64,000 bases of DNA from Akkermansia massiliensis (lineage in GTDB: Bacteria; Verrucomicrobiota; Verrucomicrobiia; Verrucomicrobiales; Akkermansiaceae), in NCBI RefSeq assembly GCF_018847375.1, contig NZ_CP072036.1:496001-560000 (forward strand), read 5' to 3'. The translations under genes were made by a program, and so were the position numbers. Of the stretch, positions 53,826-62,537 are shown in pieces. Positions within the stretch are counted from its first letter, which is position 1; each line of letters starts with the position of its first letter. The notes below the pieces were generated by a model. That model did not search any database, was not told where the DNA came from, and was given only the letters and a program-made list of their open reading frames with translations.

Positions 53826-54285
53826 CGGAGTTCAATATGCACGTTTTTGATTCTTTTGCAATACCTGTCTTTCAAACTTTCCTTTTGCCGGTTATTCTGC
53901 ATAAATTTTCAAGGATGTCCCATTGAACTCCAGCTCAGCCGCTTTCCCGAACCATCCCGTTCCACCTCTTTTTTCCTGAACTTTAAATTTAGCCTAGGTA
54001 TCTTACATTTAAAATATTCTATAACAGACAACCATTCCTCAAAACCTTGAAAACAAGACGAAGCGGCCGACAACATTTTTTCCTAGTAAAAGACTGGGGA
54101 TTTTTTAGCCAACCTTCATCAGAAATCCACATTCCCAAACATTCCTATATATAAATTATTTAAATTTTATAACCGGGGCCTTCCGGGAAAAGATAAAAAA
54201 CTCTCTTTATCCGCCGTATTCCTCCCCATGTCATTCCGAGTGAACACGCTTGCAGAGAAGGAAATTTGGTAGTAGAATTTTCGCC
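53826..54285. other. AT-rich divergent intergenic region upstream of glnS
   Basis: A 460-base spacer, much more AT-rich than the rest of the window, especially 53980-54180 (for example TATATATAAATTATTTAAAT). It must contain promoters for glnS and the zinc-ribbon gene. Short frames on the + strand are Phe/Ser/Leu-rich and lack signatures. The composition could also mark a remnant of foreign DNA or a nucleoid-protein binding region. Confidence 0.5.
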
Positions 54286-55965
54286 ATGTCATTGCAGCCT
54301 GCCGAACGCCGAGATTTCATCCGCGATATGATTTCTGATGACCTTGCCTCCGGCAAGCATCAGGCACCGGTAACCCGCTTTCCTCCGGAACCCAATGGTT
54401 ACCTCCATATCGGACATGCCAAATCCATCTGCCTCAATTTCGGTATCGCCCAGGAATTTCCGGGCGCGCGCTGCCACCTGCGCTTTGACGACACCAACCC
54501 CAGCAAGGAAGACCAGGAATATGTGGACAGCATCCAGGAAGACATCCGCTGGCTGGGCTTCGACTGGGGGGACAATCTCTTTTTTGCCAGCAACATGTTC
54601 GATTTCTTTTACGAATGCGCCGTCGCCCTCATCAACAAGGGACTGGCCTACGTGGACGAACAGACGGTGGAGGAAATACGCGCCCAGCGCGGCAACGTGA
54701 ACGTGCCCGGCCAGGAATCCCCCTACCGGAACCGTTCCATGGAAGAAAACCTGGCACGCTTTCAGGCCATGAAAAACGGGGAAATCCCGGAAGGAAAAGC
54801 CATTCTGCGCGCCAAAATAGACATGGCCTCCAGCAACATGAACATGCGGGACCCCGTGCTGTACCGCATCATGTTCGCGGAACACCACAACACGGGCGGC
54901 ACATGGTGCATCTATCCCATGTACGACTTCGCCCACCCGCTGGAGGATGCCTACGAGCACATCACCCACTCCCTCTGCACGCTGGAATTTGAAAACCACC
55001 GTCCCCTGTACGACTGGGTGATTGAAAACTGCCCCGTGCCGGCACGCCCGCGCCAGACGGAATTCGCCCGCCTCAACCTCACCTACACCGTCATGAGCAA
55101 GCGCAAGCTGCTCCAGCTGGTGCAGGAAGGGCACGTCAGCGGCTGGGACGATCCCCGGATGCCCACCGTCTCCGGCATGCGCCGCCGCGGCTACACGCCC
55201 GCCGCCATCCGCAACTTCTGCCAGACCATAGGCATCACCAAATTCAACGGCTTCACGGACGTGGCCCTGCTGGAATACAGCGTAAGGGAAGACCTGAACG
55301 CCAACGCTCCGCGCCGCATGGCCGTGCTCAATCCCCTCAAGGTAACCATCACTACTCTGCCGGAAGGCTCGGAGGAAATGGCGGAAGTGCTGAACAATCC
55401 GGAAAAACCGGAGGAAGGAACCCGCCGTCTTCCCATCACCCGGGAAGTCTGGATTGAACGGGACGACTTCATGCTGGACCCGCCCAAGAAATACTTCCGA
55501 CTGGCTCCCGGCCGCACAGTGCGCCTCCGCGGCGGCTACTGCATCACCTGTACGGACTACCGGCAGGATGCGGACGGAAACATCACGGAAATCTTCTGCG
55601 AGCATATCCCCGGCACCATCGGCTCCAACCCTCCGGAAGGAATCCAGTGCCGGGCGGCCATCCACTGGGTAAGCACCAGGGACGCCGTGGACGGTGAAAT
55701 CCGCATCTACGACCGCCTCTTCACGGAAGAAAACCCGGATGCCGCGGAAGAAGGTTTCCTCTCCGTCATGAATCCCGGCTCCCTGACCGTCATCACGAAC
55801 GCCAAGCTGGAACCATCCCTGGCTGAAGCGGAACCTGAATTCCGCTGCCAGTTTGAACGCCTCGGCTACTTTGTGGCGGACCGCAGGGACCATGTACCGG
55901 GCAAGCGCGCCGTCTTCAACCGCACCGTGGCCCTTAAGGACTCCTGGGCCAAAAAGCAAAAATAA
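54286..55965 (+). CDS. glnS: Glutaminyl-tRNA synthetase
   Basis: A 559-residue class I synthetase. The ATG at 54286 gives MSLQPAERRDFIRDMISDDL, and the longer start at 54250 is less likely. Class I motifs: FPPEPNGYLHIGHAKSI (HIGH) and YTVMSKRKLLQL (KMSKS). RFDDTNPSKEDQEYVDSI and GTWCIYPMYDFAHPLEDAYE, with the second quoted as WCIYPMYDFAHPLEDA, are GlnRS blocks for amino acid and acceptor-stem recognition. The C-terminal anticodon-binding beta-barrels are complete. Having GlnRS suggests direct glutaminylation instead of sole reliance on GatCAB. It heads a + strand run, with ribBA 23 bases downstream. Confidence 0.96.
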   Translation: MSLQPAERRDFIRDMISDDLASGKHQAPVTRFPPEPNGYLHIGHAKSICLNFGIAQEFPGARCHLRFDDTNPSKEDQEYVDSIQEDIRWLGFDWGDNLFFASNMFDFFYECAVALINKGLAYVDEQTVEEIRAQRGNVNVPGQESPYRNRSMEENLARFQAMKNGEIPEGKAILRAKIDMASSNMNMRDPVLYRIMFAEHHNTGGTWCIYPMYDFAHPLEDAYEHITHSLCTLEFENHRPLYDWVIENCPVPARPRQTEFARLNLTYTVMSKRKLLQLVQEGHVSGWDDPRMPTVSGMRRRGYTPAAIRNFCQTIGITKFNGFTDVALLEYSVREDLNANAPRRMAVLNPLKVTITTLPEGSEEMAEVLNNPEKPEEGTRRLPITREVWIERDDFMLDPPKKYFRLAPGRTVRLRGGYCITCTDYRQDADGNITEIFCEHIPGTIGSNPPEGIQCRAAIHWVSTRDAVDGEIRIYDRLFTEENPDAAEEGFLSVMNPGSLTVITNAKLEPSLAEAEPEFRCQFERLGYFVADRRDHVPGKRAVFNRTVALKDSWAKKQK

Positions 55966-55988
55966 CCTCCTCTCCTTTCACCCCCTTT

Positions 55989-57191
55989 ATGGACAACCAA
56001 CTTCAATTCTGCACCGTTGACGAAGCCGTGGAAGAAATACGGCAGGGACGGATGATCATCGTTACGGACGACCCCGGTCGTGAAAACGAGGCTGACCTTA
56101 TCATTGCCGCCGAATTCGCTACGACGGAAGCCATCAACTTCATGGTCACCCACGCCAGGGGCCTCGTCTGCGCCCCGCTTTCCCCGGAACGGGCGGACGC
56201 CCTCCAGCTCCCGCTCATGACCTCCGTCAACCGGGAAAACATGTCCACCGCCTTCACCGTCTCTGTGGATGCGGCCCATGACATCACCACGGGCATCAGC
56301 GCCGCGGAACGCGCCCTGACCATCCGCACGCTGGCGGACCCCAAGGCCACCGTCAATGACTTTGTGCAGCCAGGCCATACCTTCCCTCTCCGAGCCGTTC
56401 CCGGCGGGGTGCTGCGCCGCGCCGGCCATACGGAAGCCACCATCGACCTCGTGCGCATGGCGGCCCTCCAGCCTGCCGGCGTCTGCTGTGAAATCATGAA
56501 GGAAGACGGCACCATGGCCCGCACCGGCGACCTGGGCGGCTTCCAGAAAAAACATGGCCTGAAAGCCTGCACCGTGGCCCAGCTTATCGAATACCGCCGG
56601 GCCAAGGAAAAGCAGATACGCCTGGTGGAAACCGTCAAGATGCCCACGGACTACGGCGACTTCATTTGCCACCTCTATGAATCCCATCTGGACGGAGCCC
56701 TTCACCTGGCCCTGGTGCACGGGGAAATCTCCCCGGACAAGCCCACGCTGGTGCGCGTGCACAGCGAATGCCTTACGGGGGACGTCTTCGGCTCCCGCCG
56801 GTGCGACTGCGGCAGCCAGCTCCACACCGCCATGCGCCGCATTGCGCAGGAAGGCGGCGTGCTCCTCTACCTGCGCCAGGAAGGCCGCGGCATCGGCCTG
56901 GCGGCAAAACTCAAGGCCTACAAGCTCCAGGAACAGGGGCTGGACACTGTGGAAGCCAACCTCAAGCTCGGCTACCCGGACGACCTTCGCGACTACGGCA
57001 TCGGCGCCCAGATTCTGCATGACCTGGGAGCGGACCAATTGCGCCTGCTCACCAACAACCCCCGGAAAATCGTGGGGCTGGAAGGCTTCGGCATTAAAAT
57101 CACGGAACAGGTTCCCCTCGTCATCCCCCCCAACGAACAAAACAGCAAATACCTGGCTACCAAAAAATGCAAGCTGGGCCACATCCTGTAA
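55989..57191 (+). CDS. ribBA: Bifunctional 3,4-dihydroxy-2-butanone 4-phosphate synthase / GTP cyclohydrolase II
   Basis: A 400-residue fusion that makes both precursors of riboflavin. The RibB half (about 1-205) has IVTDDPGRENEADLIIAAEF with acidic metal ligands and GHTFPLRAVPGGVLRRAGHTEA, quoted as RAVPGGVLRRAGHTEA. The RibA half (about 210-400) has the zinc-binding RVHSECLTGDVFGSRRCDCG (three Cys) and LRQEGRGIGLAAKLKAY. All family positions appear intact. The upstream 23-base spacer contains no G and no Shine-Dalgarno. No FMN riboswitch fits in the space after glnS. ribH follows after 24 bases. Confidence 0.97.
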   Translation: MDNQLQFCTVDEAVEEIRQGRMIIVTDDPGRENEADLIIAAEFATTEAINFMVTHARGLVCAPLSPERADALQLPLMTSVNRENMSTAFTVSVDAAHDITTGISAAERALTIRTLADPKATVNDFVQPGHTFPLRAVPGGVLRRAGHTEATIDLVRMAALQPAGVCCEIMKEDGTMARTGDLGGFQKKHGLKACTVAQLIEYRRAKEKQIRLVETVKMPTDYGDFICHLYESHLDGALHLALVHGEISPDKPTLVRVHSECLTGDVFGSRRCDCGSQLHTAMRRIAQEGGVLLYLRQEGRGIGLAAKLKAYKLQEQGLDTVEANLKLGYPDDLRDYGIGAQILHDLGADQLRLLTNNPRKIVGLEGFGIKITEQVPLVIPPNEQNSKYLATKKCKLGHIL

Positions 57192-57215
57192 ACTCCCACT
57201 CCATCCCATCCCTCC

Positions 57216-57704
57216 ATGTCCACGGAACTTCCACGCCGCCAGCGCGCCACGGGCACGCGCGCCAAAATCTGCATCGTCGCCTCGGAATACAATGAGCAAT
57301 ACACCCAGGCCCTGGTAGACAACTGCTCGGAAGAACTGGAAGCCGTGCTCCCCGCAGTCCGGCTGGAAATCATCCGCGTACCGGGAGCCTTTGAAATCCC
57401 GGTCACCATCAAATCCGTCCTCTCCCGCTCTCCGGAAAAACGCCCGGACGCCGTGGTGGCCCTGGGAGTCATCCTGCGCGGCAGCACGGACCACGCGGAC
57501 CTCATCGGGTCCACCATCACGCAGGCCCTGATGCGGCTCGCGCTGGAATTCACCACGCCCGTCATTCATGAAGTCCTGCTCCTGAACGATGAAAAGCAGG
57601 CCTTTGCCCGCTGCATCGCCTCCCAGCTCAACCGCGGCCGGGAAGCGGCCCGCACCGCAGCCCGCATGGCGGAACTCTTCCTCAACTCCCTCTCCCGGCA
57701 ATAA
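57216..57704 (+). CDS. ribH: 6,7-dimethyl-8-ribityllumazine synthase
   Basis: A 162-residue enzyme condensing the two RibBA-derived precursors. Family blocks: IVASEYNEQYTQALVDNC, VPGAFEIPVTIKSVL, VALGVILRGSTDHADLIGS and TPVIHEVLLLNDEKQAFAR, with the phosphate-binding GST/DH region intact. The N-terminus has a short basic extension (STELPRRQRATGTRAK) before the first strand. It completes a rib cluster with ribBA. Riboflavin synthase (ribE) and ribD are not in the window. The 24-base spacer ahead is G-free. Confidence 0.95.
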   Translation: MSTELPRRQRATGTRAKICIVASEYNEQYTQALVDNCSEELEAVLPAVRLEIIRVPGAFEIPVTIKSVLSRSPEKRPDAVVALGVILRGSTDHADLIGSTITQALMRLALEFTTPVIHEVLLLNDEKQAFARCIASQLNRGREAARTAARMAELFLNSLSRQ

Positions 57705-57735
57705 GGCACATCCTCCCTCTCTCTTCTCTACCGCC

Positions 57736-58629
57736 ATGCTCTCACGCAACCAAATCAGACAAGCAGCCCTCCAATACCTCTACGCCACCTCCCAGACTCC
57801 GGAAGAGGAGCAGGAACAGGACGAAGGCATCTGGGACATCCTGATGGAACCCTTCCGCGGGGACTACTGCAAGCTCAGGGCCAAGGCCGTCTCCGGCCAC
57901 CTGACCCGGGACTATCCGGACAAGCTGCGCCTCTTCGTCACCCGTGCGCAGGAAACGGCGGACAAGCTTCAGCACGACCCCCTCACCCTGCCCGTCCGCG
58001 ACCTGCTCCAGGACCTGCTGGTCAAGGAAGGGGAATTCAACGCCTCCCTGCTCCAACTGAAAAAAACCCTGTACGAAGACCCCTCCAATGACAAAGGCGC
58101 GCTTTCCGCCGCCTGTGACGCCGCGCAGGAACTCAACACCACCCTGATGCAGATGCGCCGCCGCCTGCTGGATGCCCTCAAGGACTTCCCTGCCTACAAC
58201 GGCATCTGGGCTCCCCTTGTTTCCTCCTGCAACAAGCTCCAGGAAATCAACGACCGCATCAACTGCCTCATCCACCCGGACGGCCGCCCCTCCCTGGCGG
58301 AAATGAAAAAAGTGGTGGAAGCCGGAAAGGATGCGGATGAACTCTACCGTGAAGCCAAAGCCCTGGGGGAAGACATTCTGCGCCGCCGGGACGAACTGGA
58401 CGCCGCCATCAACGGCACCCTGGAAAACTACTCTCCGGAACGCGTCAGCGCCATTGACCGCGCCATCCTGCGCCTGGGCGCCTACGAACTCCTTCACCGC
58501 AAAGACCTGGCCGCCCCCATCGTCATCTCGGAAGCCATCCGCCTGGCGGAACGCTTCTCCTCCGCGGAATCCCCCCGCTTCGTCAACGGCGTGCTGGCCG
58601 GCATCTCAAAAACGGAACGCCCGGCGTAA
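57736..58629 (+). CDS. nusB: Enlarged NusB transcription antitermination factor
   Basis: A 297-residue protein, about twice the usual length of NusB. The N-terminus SRNQIRQAALQYLYATSQ and the C-terminus VSAIDRAILRLGAYELLHRK, IVISEAIRLAERFSSAESPR and FVNGVLAGI are unmistakable NusB helices. Between about residues 22 and 215 lies an inserted, mainly helical, highly charged region (RRRLLDALKDFPAYNGIW, NKLQEINDRINCLI) replacing the normal middle section of about 60 residues. NusB with NusE binds boxA RNA in rRNA antitermination, and adjacency to ribH is common in bacteria. The ATG at 57736 matches the family N-terminus. Confidence 0.88.
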   Translation: MLSRNQIRQAALQYLYATSQTPEEEQEQDEGIWDILMEPFRGDYCKLRAKAVSGHLTRDYPDKLRLFVTRAQETADKLQHDPLTLPVRDLLQDLLVKEGEFNASLLQLKKTLYEDPSNDKGALSAACDAAQELNTTLMQMRRRLLDALKDFPAYNGIWAPLVSSCNKLQEINDRINCLIHPDGRPSLAEMKKVVEAGKDADELYREAKALGEDILRRRDELDAAINGTLENYSPERVSAIDRAILRLGAYELLHRKDLAAPIVISEAIRLAERFSSAESPRFVNGVLAGISKTERPA

Positions 58630-58644
58630 CCACTACCCTGTACC

Positions 58645-59493
58645 ATGGCTGGATTCTTTAAAAAACTCTTCACCAAATTCTCCCGCGGTTCCCGGATAGA
58701 CTGGGATGAACTGGAAGCGGACCTGGTTACTGCGGACATCGGCATCCGGCGCGCCATGAACATTGCGGACCAACTGAGGGAAAGCAAGGGACTGGATGCG
58801 GAAAACCTGGTGGAAGCCACCCGTGAAGTCCTCCGCCAGGCCTTTCCTGCTACCGCTCCGTCCCTGCCCGCTCCTCCGGAGGGAAAGCCGCTGGTCATTC
58901 TGGTCGTAGGCGTCAACGGCACGGGAAAAACCACCTCCGCCGCCAAACTGGGCCACCTGCTGCAAAAACAGGGATCCCGCGTTCTCCTGGCCGCGGCGGA
59001 CACCTTCCGTGCCGCCGCCGTGGAACAGCTCCAGAGCTGGGCGGACAAGCTGGGAATTCCCATCTACAAGGGAGCGCCCAACCAGGACCCGGCCTCCGTT
59101 TGCTATGAGGCTCACACTCAGGCCATCCGGGAAGGCTTCCAATACCTTATCTGCGATACCGCGGGGCGCCTGCACACGCGCCATAACCTTATGGAGGAAC
59201 TCTCCAAAATCCGCCGCACCCTCGCCAAGCAGGATGCAGCGGCCCCCCACCGCACCCTGCTGGTGGTGGACGCCACCACGGGCGCGAACGCCCTGGCCCA
59301 GGCCAGGGAATTCCACAAGGCCACTCCCCTGGATTCCGTCATCATCACCAAGATGGACGGCTCCGGAAAAGGCGGCGTGGCCGTAGCCATCATGGATGAA
59401 ATGCACATCTCCCCTGCCTTTCTGGGAACCGGGGAAGGAGCTGAAGACTTTGAACCCTTCAACCGGGACCGCTACGTGGATTCCCTGCTGTAA
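58645..59493 (+). CDS. ftsY: Signal recognition particle receptor
   Basis: A 282-residue SRP-type GTPase. Short N-terminal amphipathic helix GFFKKLFTKFSRGS, N-domain (about 18-75), then G-domain with GVNGTGKTTSAAKLGHLL (G1), DTFRAAAVEQLQ, CDTAGRLHTRHNLM (G3), TKMDGSGKGGVAV (G4) and FLGTGEGAEDFEPF (G5). The acidic A-domain of enteric FtsY is missing, as in many other phyla, so membrane contact probably depends on the N-terminal helix. It docks ribosome-SRP complexes at the translocon. It follows nusB by 15 bases, and rlmN follows after 17 bases. Confidence 0.96.
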   Translation: MAGFFKKLFTKFSRGSRIDWDELEADLVTADIGIRRAMNIADQLRESKGLDAENLVEATREVLRQAFPATAPSLPAPPEGKPLVILVVGVNGTGKTTSAAKLGHLLQKQGSRVLLAAADTFRAAAVEQLQSWADKLGIPIYKGAPNQDPASVCYEAHTQAIREGFQYLICDTAGRLHTRHNLMEELSKIRRTLAKQDAAAPHRTLLVVDATTGANALAQAREFHKATPLDSVIITKMDGSGKGGVAVAIMDEMHISPAFLGTGEGAEDFEPFNRDRYVDSLL

Positions 59494-59510
59494 CGGGTCC
59501 GTTCAACCCT

Positions 59511-60590
59511 ATGCCCTCTCTTCCCCTCATTACCGCCCAGACGGAGGAAAAGCTGCTCGCCTTCCTGACGGAACGCGGCCACACCAAATTCCGTGCCCAG
59601 CAGGTCCTGGACTGGGTATGGCGCAAACGCGTCACCTCCTTTGACGCGATGACCAACCTTCCCCCGGCGCTCAGAAACCTGCTGTCGGAAAACTTCCGTT
59701 TCCACACACCGGAAATCGTGGAAGTCCACGGCTCTGCGGACACCACACGGAAATTCCTGACCAGAATGGAAGACGGCAGTCTGGTAGAATCCGTCATCAT
59801 CCCCGCCGCCACTGCGGAAAACGGGGAACAGGCGGACCGCATCACCCTCTGCGTTTCCTCCCAGGTGGGCTGCGCCTTCGGCTGCAAATTCTGCGCCTCC
59901 GGCCTGCTGGGCCTCAAACGCAACCTCACGACCGGGGAAATCATCGGGCAAATCCTCTCTGCGGAAACCATCGCCGGAAAACGGGTCAACAACCTCGTCT
60001 TCATGGGCATGGGGGAACCGCTCTCCAACTTCGACAACCTGGAGGACGCCCTGGAAATCATCACCTCCCACCGCGGGCTGGAAATAGGCGCGCGCCACAT
60101 CACCATCTCCACGTCAGGCTTCGTTCCCGGCCTGAAAAAACTGGCCGCCTATCCCAGGCAAATCCGTCTGGCCGTCTCCCTGCACGGAGCCACGGACGAG
60201 GTGCGCGACCAGATCATGCCGGTCAACAAAAAATGGCCCCTCTCCCAGCTCATTCCCGCGTTGGAGGAATGGGGGAAGGACAGGAACCAGATGCCCACGC
60301 TGGAATACATCCTCATCCGGGACGTGAACGACTCCCTGAACGACGCATCCCATCTCGTCCGGATCGCCAAGCGCCTGCACGCCAAGGTCAACCTCATTCC
60401 ATACAACACTGTGGAGGGGCTCCCATGGGAACGCCCTGCGGAGAGCCGCTGCCGCGCCTTCCGGGATGCCGTCCACAAGGCGCGCATCCCCGTTACCATG
60501 CGGTATGAAAAAGGCCATGACATCAACGCCGCCTGCGGCCAGTTGAGACTGAGGAAGGAACGGGAAAACAACGGTGGAACGTCCCTCTGA
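59511..60590 (+). CDS. rlmN: 23S rRNA (adenine2503-C2)/tRNA (adenine37-C2) methyltransferase
   Basis: A 359-residue radical-SAM enzyme. CVSSQVGCAFGCKFCASG contains the CxxxCxxC [4Fe-4S] motif. GEIIGQILSAE, FMGMGEPLSNFDNL, ISTSGFVPGL and SLHGATDEVRDQIMPVN are RlmN blocks, and the second catalytic Cys lies in the C-terminal HDINAACGQLR. It methylates A2503 in 23S rRNA and A37 in some tRNAs. The N-terminal helical domain (QQVLDWVWRKRVTSFDAM) is complete. About 100 non-coding bases precede dnaB. Confidence 0.96.
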   Translation: MPSLPLITAQTEEKLLAFLTERGHTKFRAQQVLDWVWRKRVTSFDAMTNLPPALRNLLSENFRFHTPEIVEVHGSADTTRKFLTRMEDGSLVESVIIPAATAENGEQADRITLCVSSQVGCAFGCKFCASGLLGLKRNLTTGEIIGQILSAETIAGKRVNNLVFMGMGEPLSNFDNLEDALEIITSHRGLEIGARHITISTSGFVPGLKKLAAYPRQIRLAVSLHGATDEVRDQIMPVNKKWPLSQLIPALEEWGKDRNQMPTLEYILIRDVNDSLNDASHLVRIAKRLHAKVNLIPYNTVEGLPWERPAESRCRAFRDAVHKARIPVTMRYEKGHDINAACGQLRLRKERENNGGTSL

Positions 60591-60691
60591 CGGAAGGAGG
60601 CTTTTCTGAATTTACGACGTTGCCTATTGCCCGCCGCCCTTCGTTGTGCTATTCCTTTCCAGCCGGATGCCACCCATCCCGCCGCCGCATC

Positions 60692-62146
60692 ATGGAAACT
60701 ACGGAAACCATCACCGCCGCCTCCCCGCTGGAACTGACCAAGGCCCCCCGCAAAGCCCCGGCCCTGGACCTCAGGGACATTCCGCAGGCTCCTGGCCCGG
60801 AAAAAGGCGTGCTGGCCCTCATGGCCATGGACCCCGCCACTTACGTGGGCCAGTGCGTGACCATCGGCATGACGGAGGACTACTTCTACCTGCCCGCGCA
60901 TAAACTGCTCTGGCGCCTCTTCCAGACCCGTTACAATAAAAACGAGCCCATCGACATCGTTTCCATCACCCAGGCCCTGGAAGACATGCACCAATTGGAA
61001 GCGGTGGGCGGAAGCGCGGGCCTGGCGGAAATCTACACCTTCACCACCACCGGAGCCTACTTTGAGCACTACCTCAACGTCCTGAAGGACAAATTCATTC
61101 TCCGCTCCATCATTGACATCGCCACCCGGTCCACCACCCAGGCCTTTGACAATCCGGACGACGTGGCGGAACTGCTGGACTCCGTGGAAACCCACATCTT
61201 CCAGATACGGGAACGCTACAACAGCGCCAAGGACGAACAAAGCCTGGCAAGCATCCTCAAGCAGGCTGTCACCAACTTTGAAAAATTCATTGCCAGCAAG
61301 GGACAGATCCAGGGGCTGACCACGGGTTTTGAAGAACTGGACAAAAAAAGCAACGGCCTCAAGCCTGGGGACATGTTCATCATCGCCGCCCGTCCCTCCA
61401 TGGGTAAAACCTCCTTCCTGCTCAACATCGTCGAGCACATTGCGCTGAATGAAAAAAAGCCCACTCTGCTCTTCTCCTGTGAAATGCCCGCGGTCCAGAT
61501 CGTGGAACGCCTTCTCTTCGCCCGCTCCGGGGTCCGCAGCCGGGAAATCATCAAGAGGGGCAACCTCACCCAGCTTGAAATGAAGCACTTCAAGCAGGCG
61601 GTCAAGGAAGTGGGGGCCTCCCAGCTTGTCATTGACGACACGGCTGCCATCTCCATCAACGAACTCCGGGCCAAGGCGCGCCGCGTCATGCGGGACCAGG
61701 GCGGCCTGGCCGCCATCGGCGTGGACTACCTCCAGCTCATGCGCTCCCACTCCAAGCAGGCCGCCAACAGCCGCGAACGAGAAGTGGCGGAAATCTCCGC
61801 CGGCCTCAAGGCCCTGGCGAAGGAACTCAAAGTGCCCGTCATCGTCCTGGCCCAGCTCAACCGCGGACCGGAAAGCCGTACGGGCGCCAGCCTGGGCGTG
61901 CCCCGCATCTCCGACCTGCGTGAATCCGGCTCCATCGAACAGGATGCCGACATGATCGGGCTGCTCTACCGCTCCGCCTACTATGCGGAAGATGAGGAAA
62001 AACGCCAGCAGATGGCCGGACGGGCCAACCTGCACCTGGCTAAAAACCGCAACGGCCCCACCGGGGACGTGCCGCTCCACTTTGAAGCGGAACTCATGCG
62101 CTTCTCCACCCGTGAAGCGGATGAACACGACCAGGAAAACGAATAA
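60692..62146 (+). CDS. dnaB: Replicative DNA helicase DnaB
   Basis: A 484-residue hexameric helicase. The ATG at 60692 is favoured over an upstream frame extension to 60620. N-terminal primase-binding domain about 35-145 (EKGVLALMAMDPATYV, LPAHKLLWRLFQTRY). The RecA-like domain has Walker A IIAARPSMGKTSFLLNI, LFSCEMPAVQIVERL, Walker B-region GVDYLQLMRS and the Arg-finger-side LRESGSIEQDADMIGLLYR. No intein or large insertion is present. It unwinds DNA at the replication fork and is the last of the + strand housekeeping run that begins with glnS. No intrinsic terminator is evident at its end. Confidence 0.96.
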   Translation: METTETITAASPLELTKAPRKAPALDLRDIPQAPGPEKGVLALMAMDPATYVGQCVTIGMTEDYFYLPAHKLLWRLFQTRYNKNEPIDIVSITQALEDMHQLEAVGGSAGLAEIYTFTTTGAYFEHYLNVLKDKFILRSIIDIATRSTTQAFDNPDDVAELLDSVETHIFQIRERYNSAKDEQSLASILKQAVTNFEKFIASKGQIQGLTTGFEELDKKSNGLKPGDMFIIAARPSMGKTSFLLNIVEHIALNEKKPTLLFSCEMPAVQIVERLLFARSGVRSREIIKRGNLTQLEMKHFKQAVKEVGASQLVIDDTAAISINELRAKARRVMRDQGGLAAIGVDYLQLMRSHSKQAANSREREVAEISAGLKALAKELKVPVIVLAQLNRGPESRTGASLGVPRISDLRESGSIEQDADMIGLLYRSAYYAEDEEKRQQMAGRANLHLAKNRNGPTGDVPLHFEAELMRFSTREADEHDQENE

Positions 62147-62172
62147 AATCCCTTCCGAGCTTCAAATTTCTG

Positions 62173-62187
62173 CGGATTTACAATCCG
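62173..62187 (+). repeat. 15-mer repeat, copy 1 (inverted relative to copy 2)
   Basis: CGGATTTACAATCCG, the exact reverse complement of 62461-62475. Read on the minus strand it has the look of a tRNA anticodon arm with a TTGTAAA loop (GTA anticodon, tyrosine), but no D- or T-arm surrounds it. Confidence 0.6.
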
Positions 62188-62324
62188 TCACGGTCTGAAA
62201 CCGGAGAAATGTCCATCTCCTTACAGGGAGTACCGCATACCTTGCGGCAATTGAAATACGTGTGCCCGTCAGGACGTACCGGCTTCCAGGAAAGAGAGTT
62301 CGCTAACGCTCCCTTTCAAATTCA

Positions 62325-62348
62325 AATGCCGCAGAAGCCTGCGGCATT
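62325..62348. repeat. Perfect 10-bp inverted repeat (hairpin)
   Basis: AATGCCGCAG, a 4-base loop AAGC, then CTGCGGCATT. There is no T-run after it on either strand, so it is unlikely to be a simple terminator. It lies midway between the two inverted 15-mers. Confidence 0.6.
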
Positions 62349-62453
62349 CCTCGCCCCAGTCCGACAGCTCCCGACGGGTCCCCATCTCATATAAACAGCT
62401 CCTCATAGGCGGAGGGGCGTCATCGCAAGTTCTTTTCCCTTAGAATCACAGCT

Positions 62454-62482
62454 TGACTCCGGATTGTAAATCCGGTAGCCTC
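62454..62482 (+). promoter_or_regulatory. Candidate promoter with palindromic spacer ahead of a PEP-CTERM gene
   Basis: TTGACT (62454-62459), exactly 17 bases, then TAGCCT (62477-62482). The spacer itself is a 7-bp inverted repeat CCGGATT-GTA-AATCCGG, the position of a classical repressor operator. The start codon lies 55 bases further on. The -10 match is only moderate. Confidence 0.45.
62461..62475 (+). repeat. 15-mer repeat, copy 2 (inverted relative to copy 1)
   Basis: CGGATTGTAAATCCG, the exact reverse complement of 62173-62187, lying inside the candidate promoter spacer. Together the two copies bracket about 270 bases. Confidence 0.6.
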
Positions 62483-62537
62483 ATTGCAGCGCCAGCGTCT
62501 CTTCTGGGCTTACTTATCAAGTCATTTCTGTTTTAAT

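Larger units (their letters stand above)
62147..62537. other. Structured intergenic region between dnaB and a PEP-CTERM gene
   Basis: About 390 bases. It contains an inverted pair of 15-mers near each end (62173 and 62461), a perfect 10-bp hairpin (62325-62348) and a promoter-like element (62454-62482). A 61-codon + strand frame (62209-62394) has no signature. It could be a remnant of a small mobile unit or a processed RNA leader. Confidence 0.5.

Noticed and set aside
62209..62394. 61-codon frame between dnaB and the PEP-CTERM gene
   Set aside because: No start context, no hydrophobic or motif signature, and it crosses a perfect hairpin.
62457..62510. tRNA-Tyr gene suggested by the GTA anticodon-arm-like sequence
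   Set aside because: No D-arm, T-arm with GTTCGA, or acceptor stem can be drawn around it, so it is not an intact tRNA.
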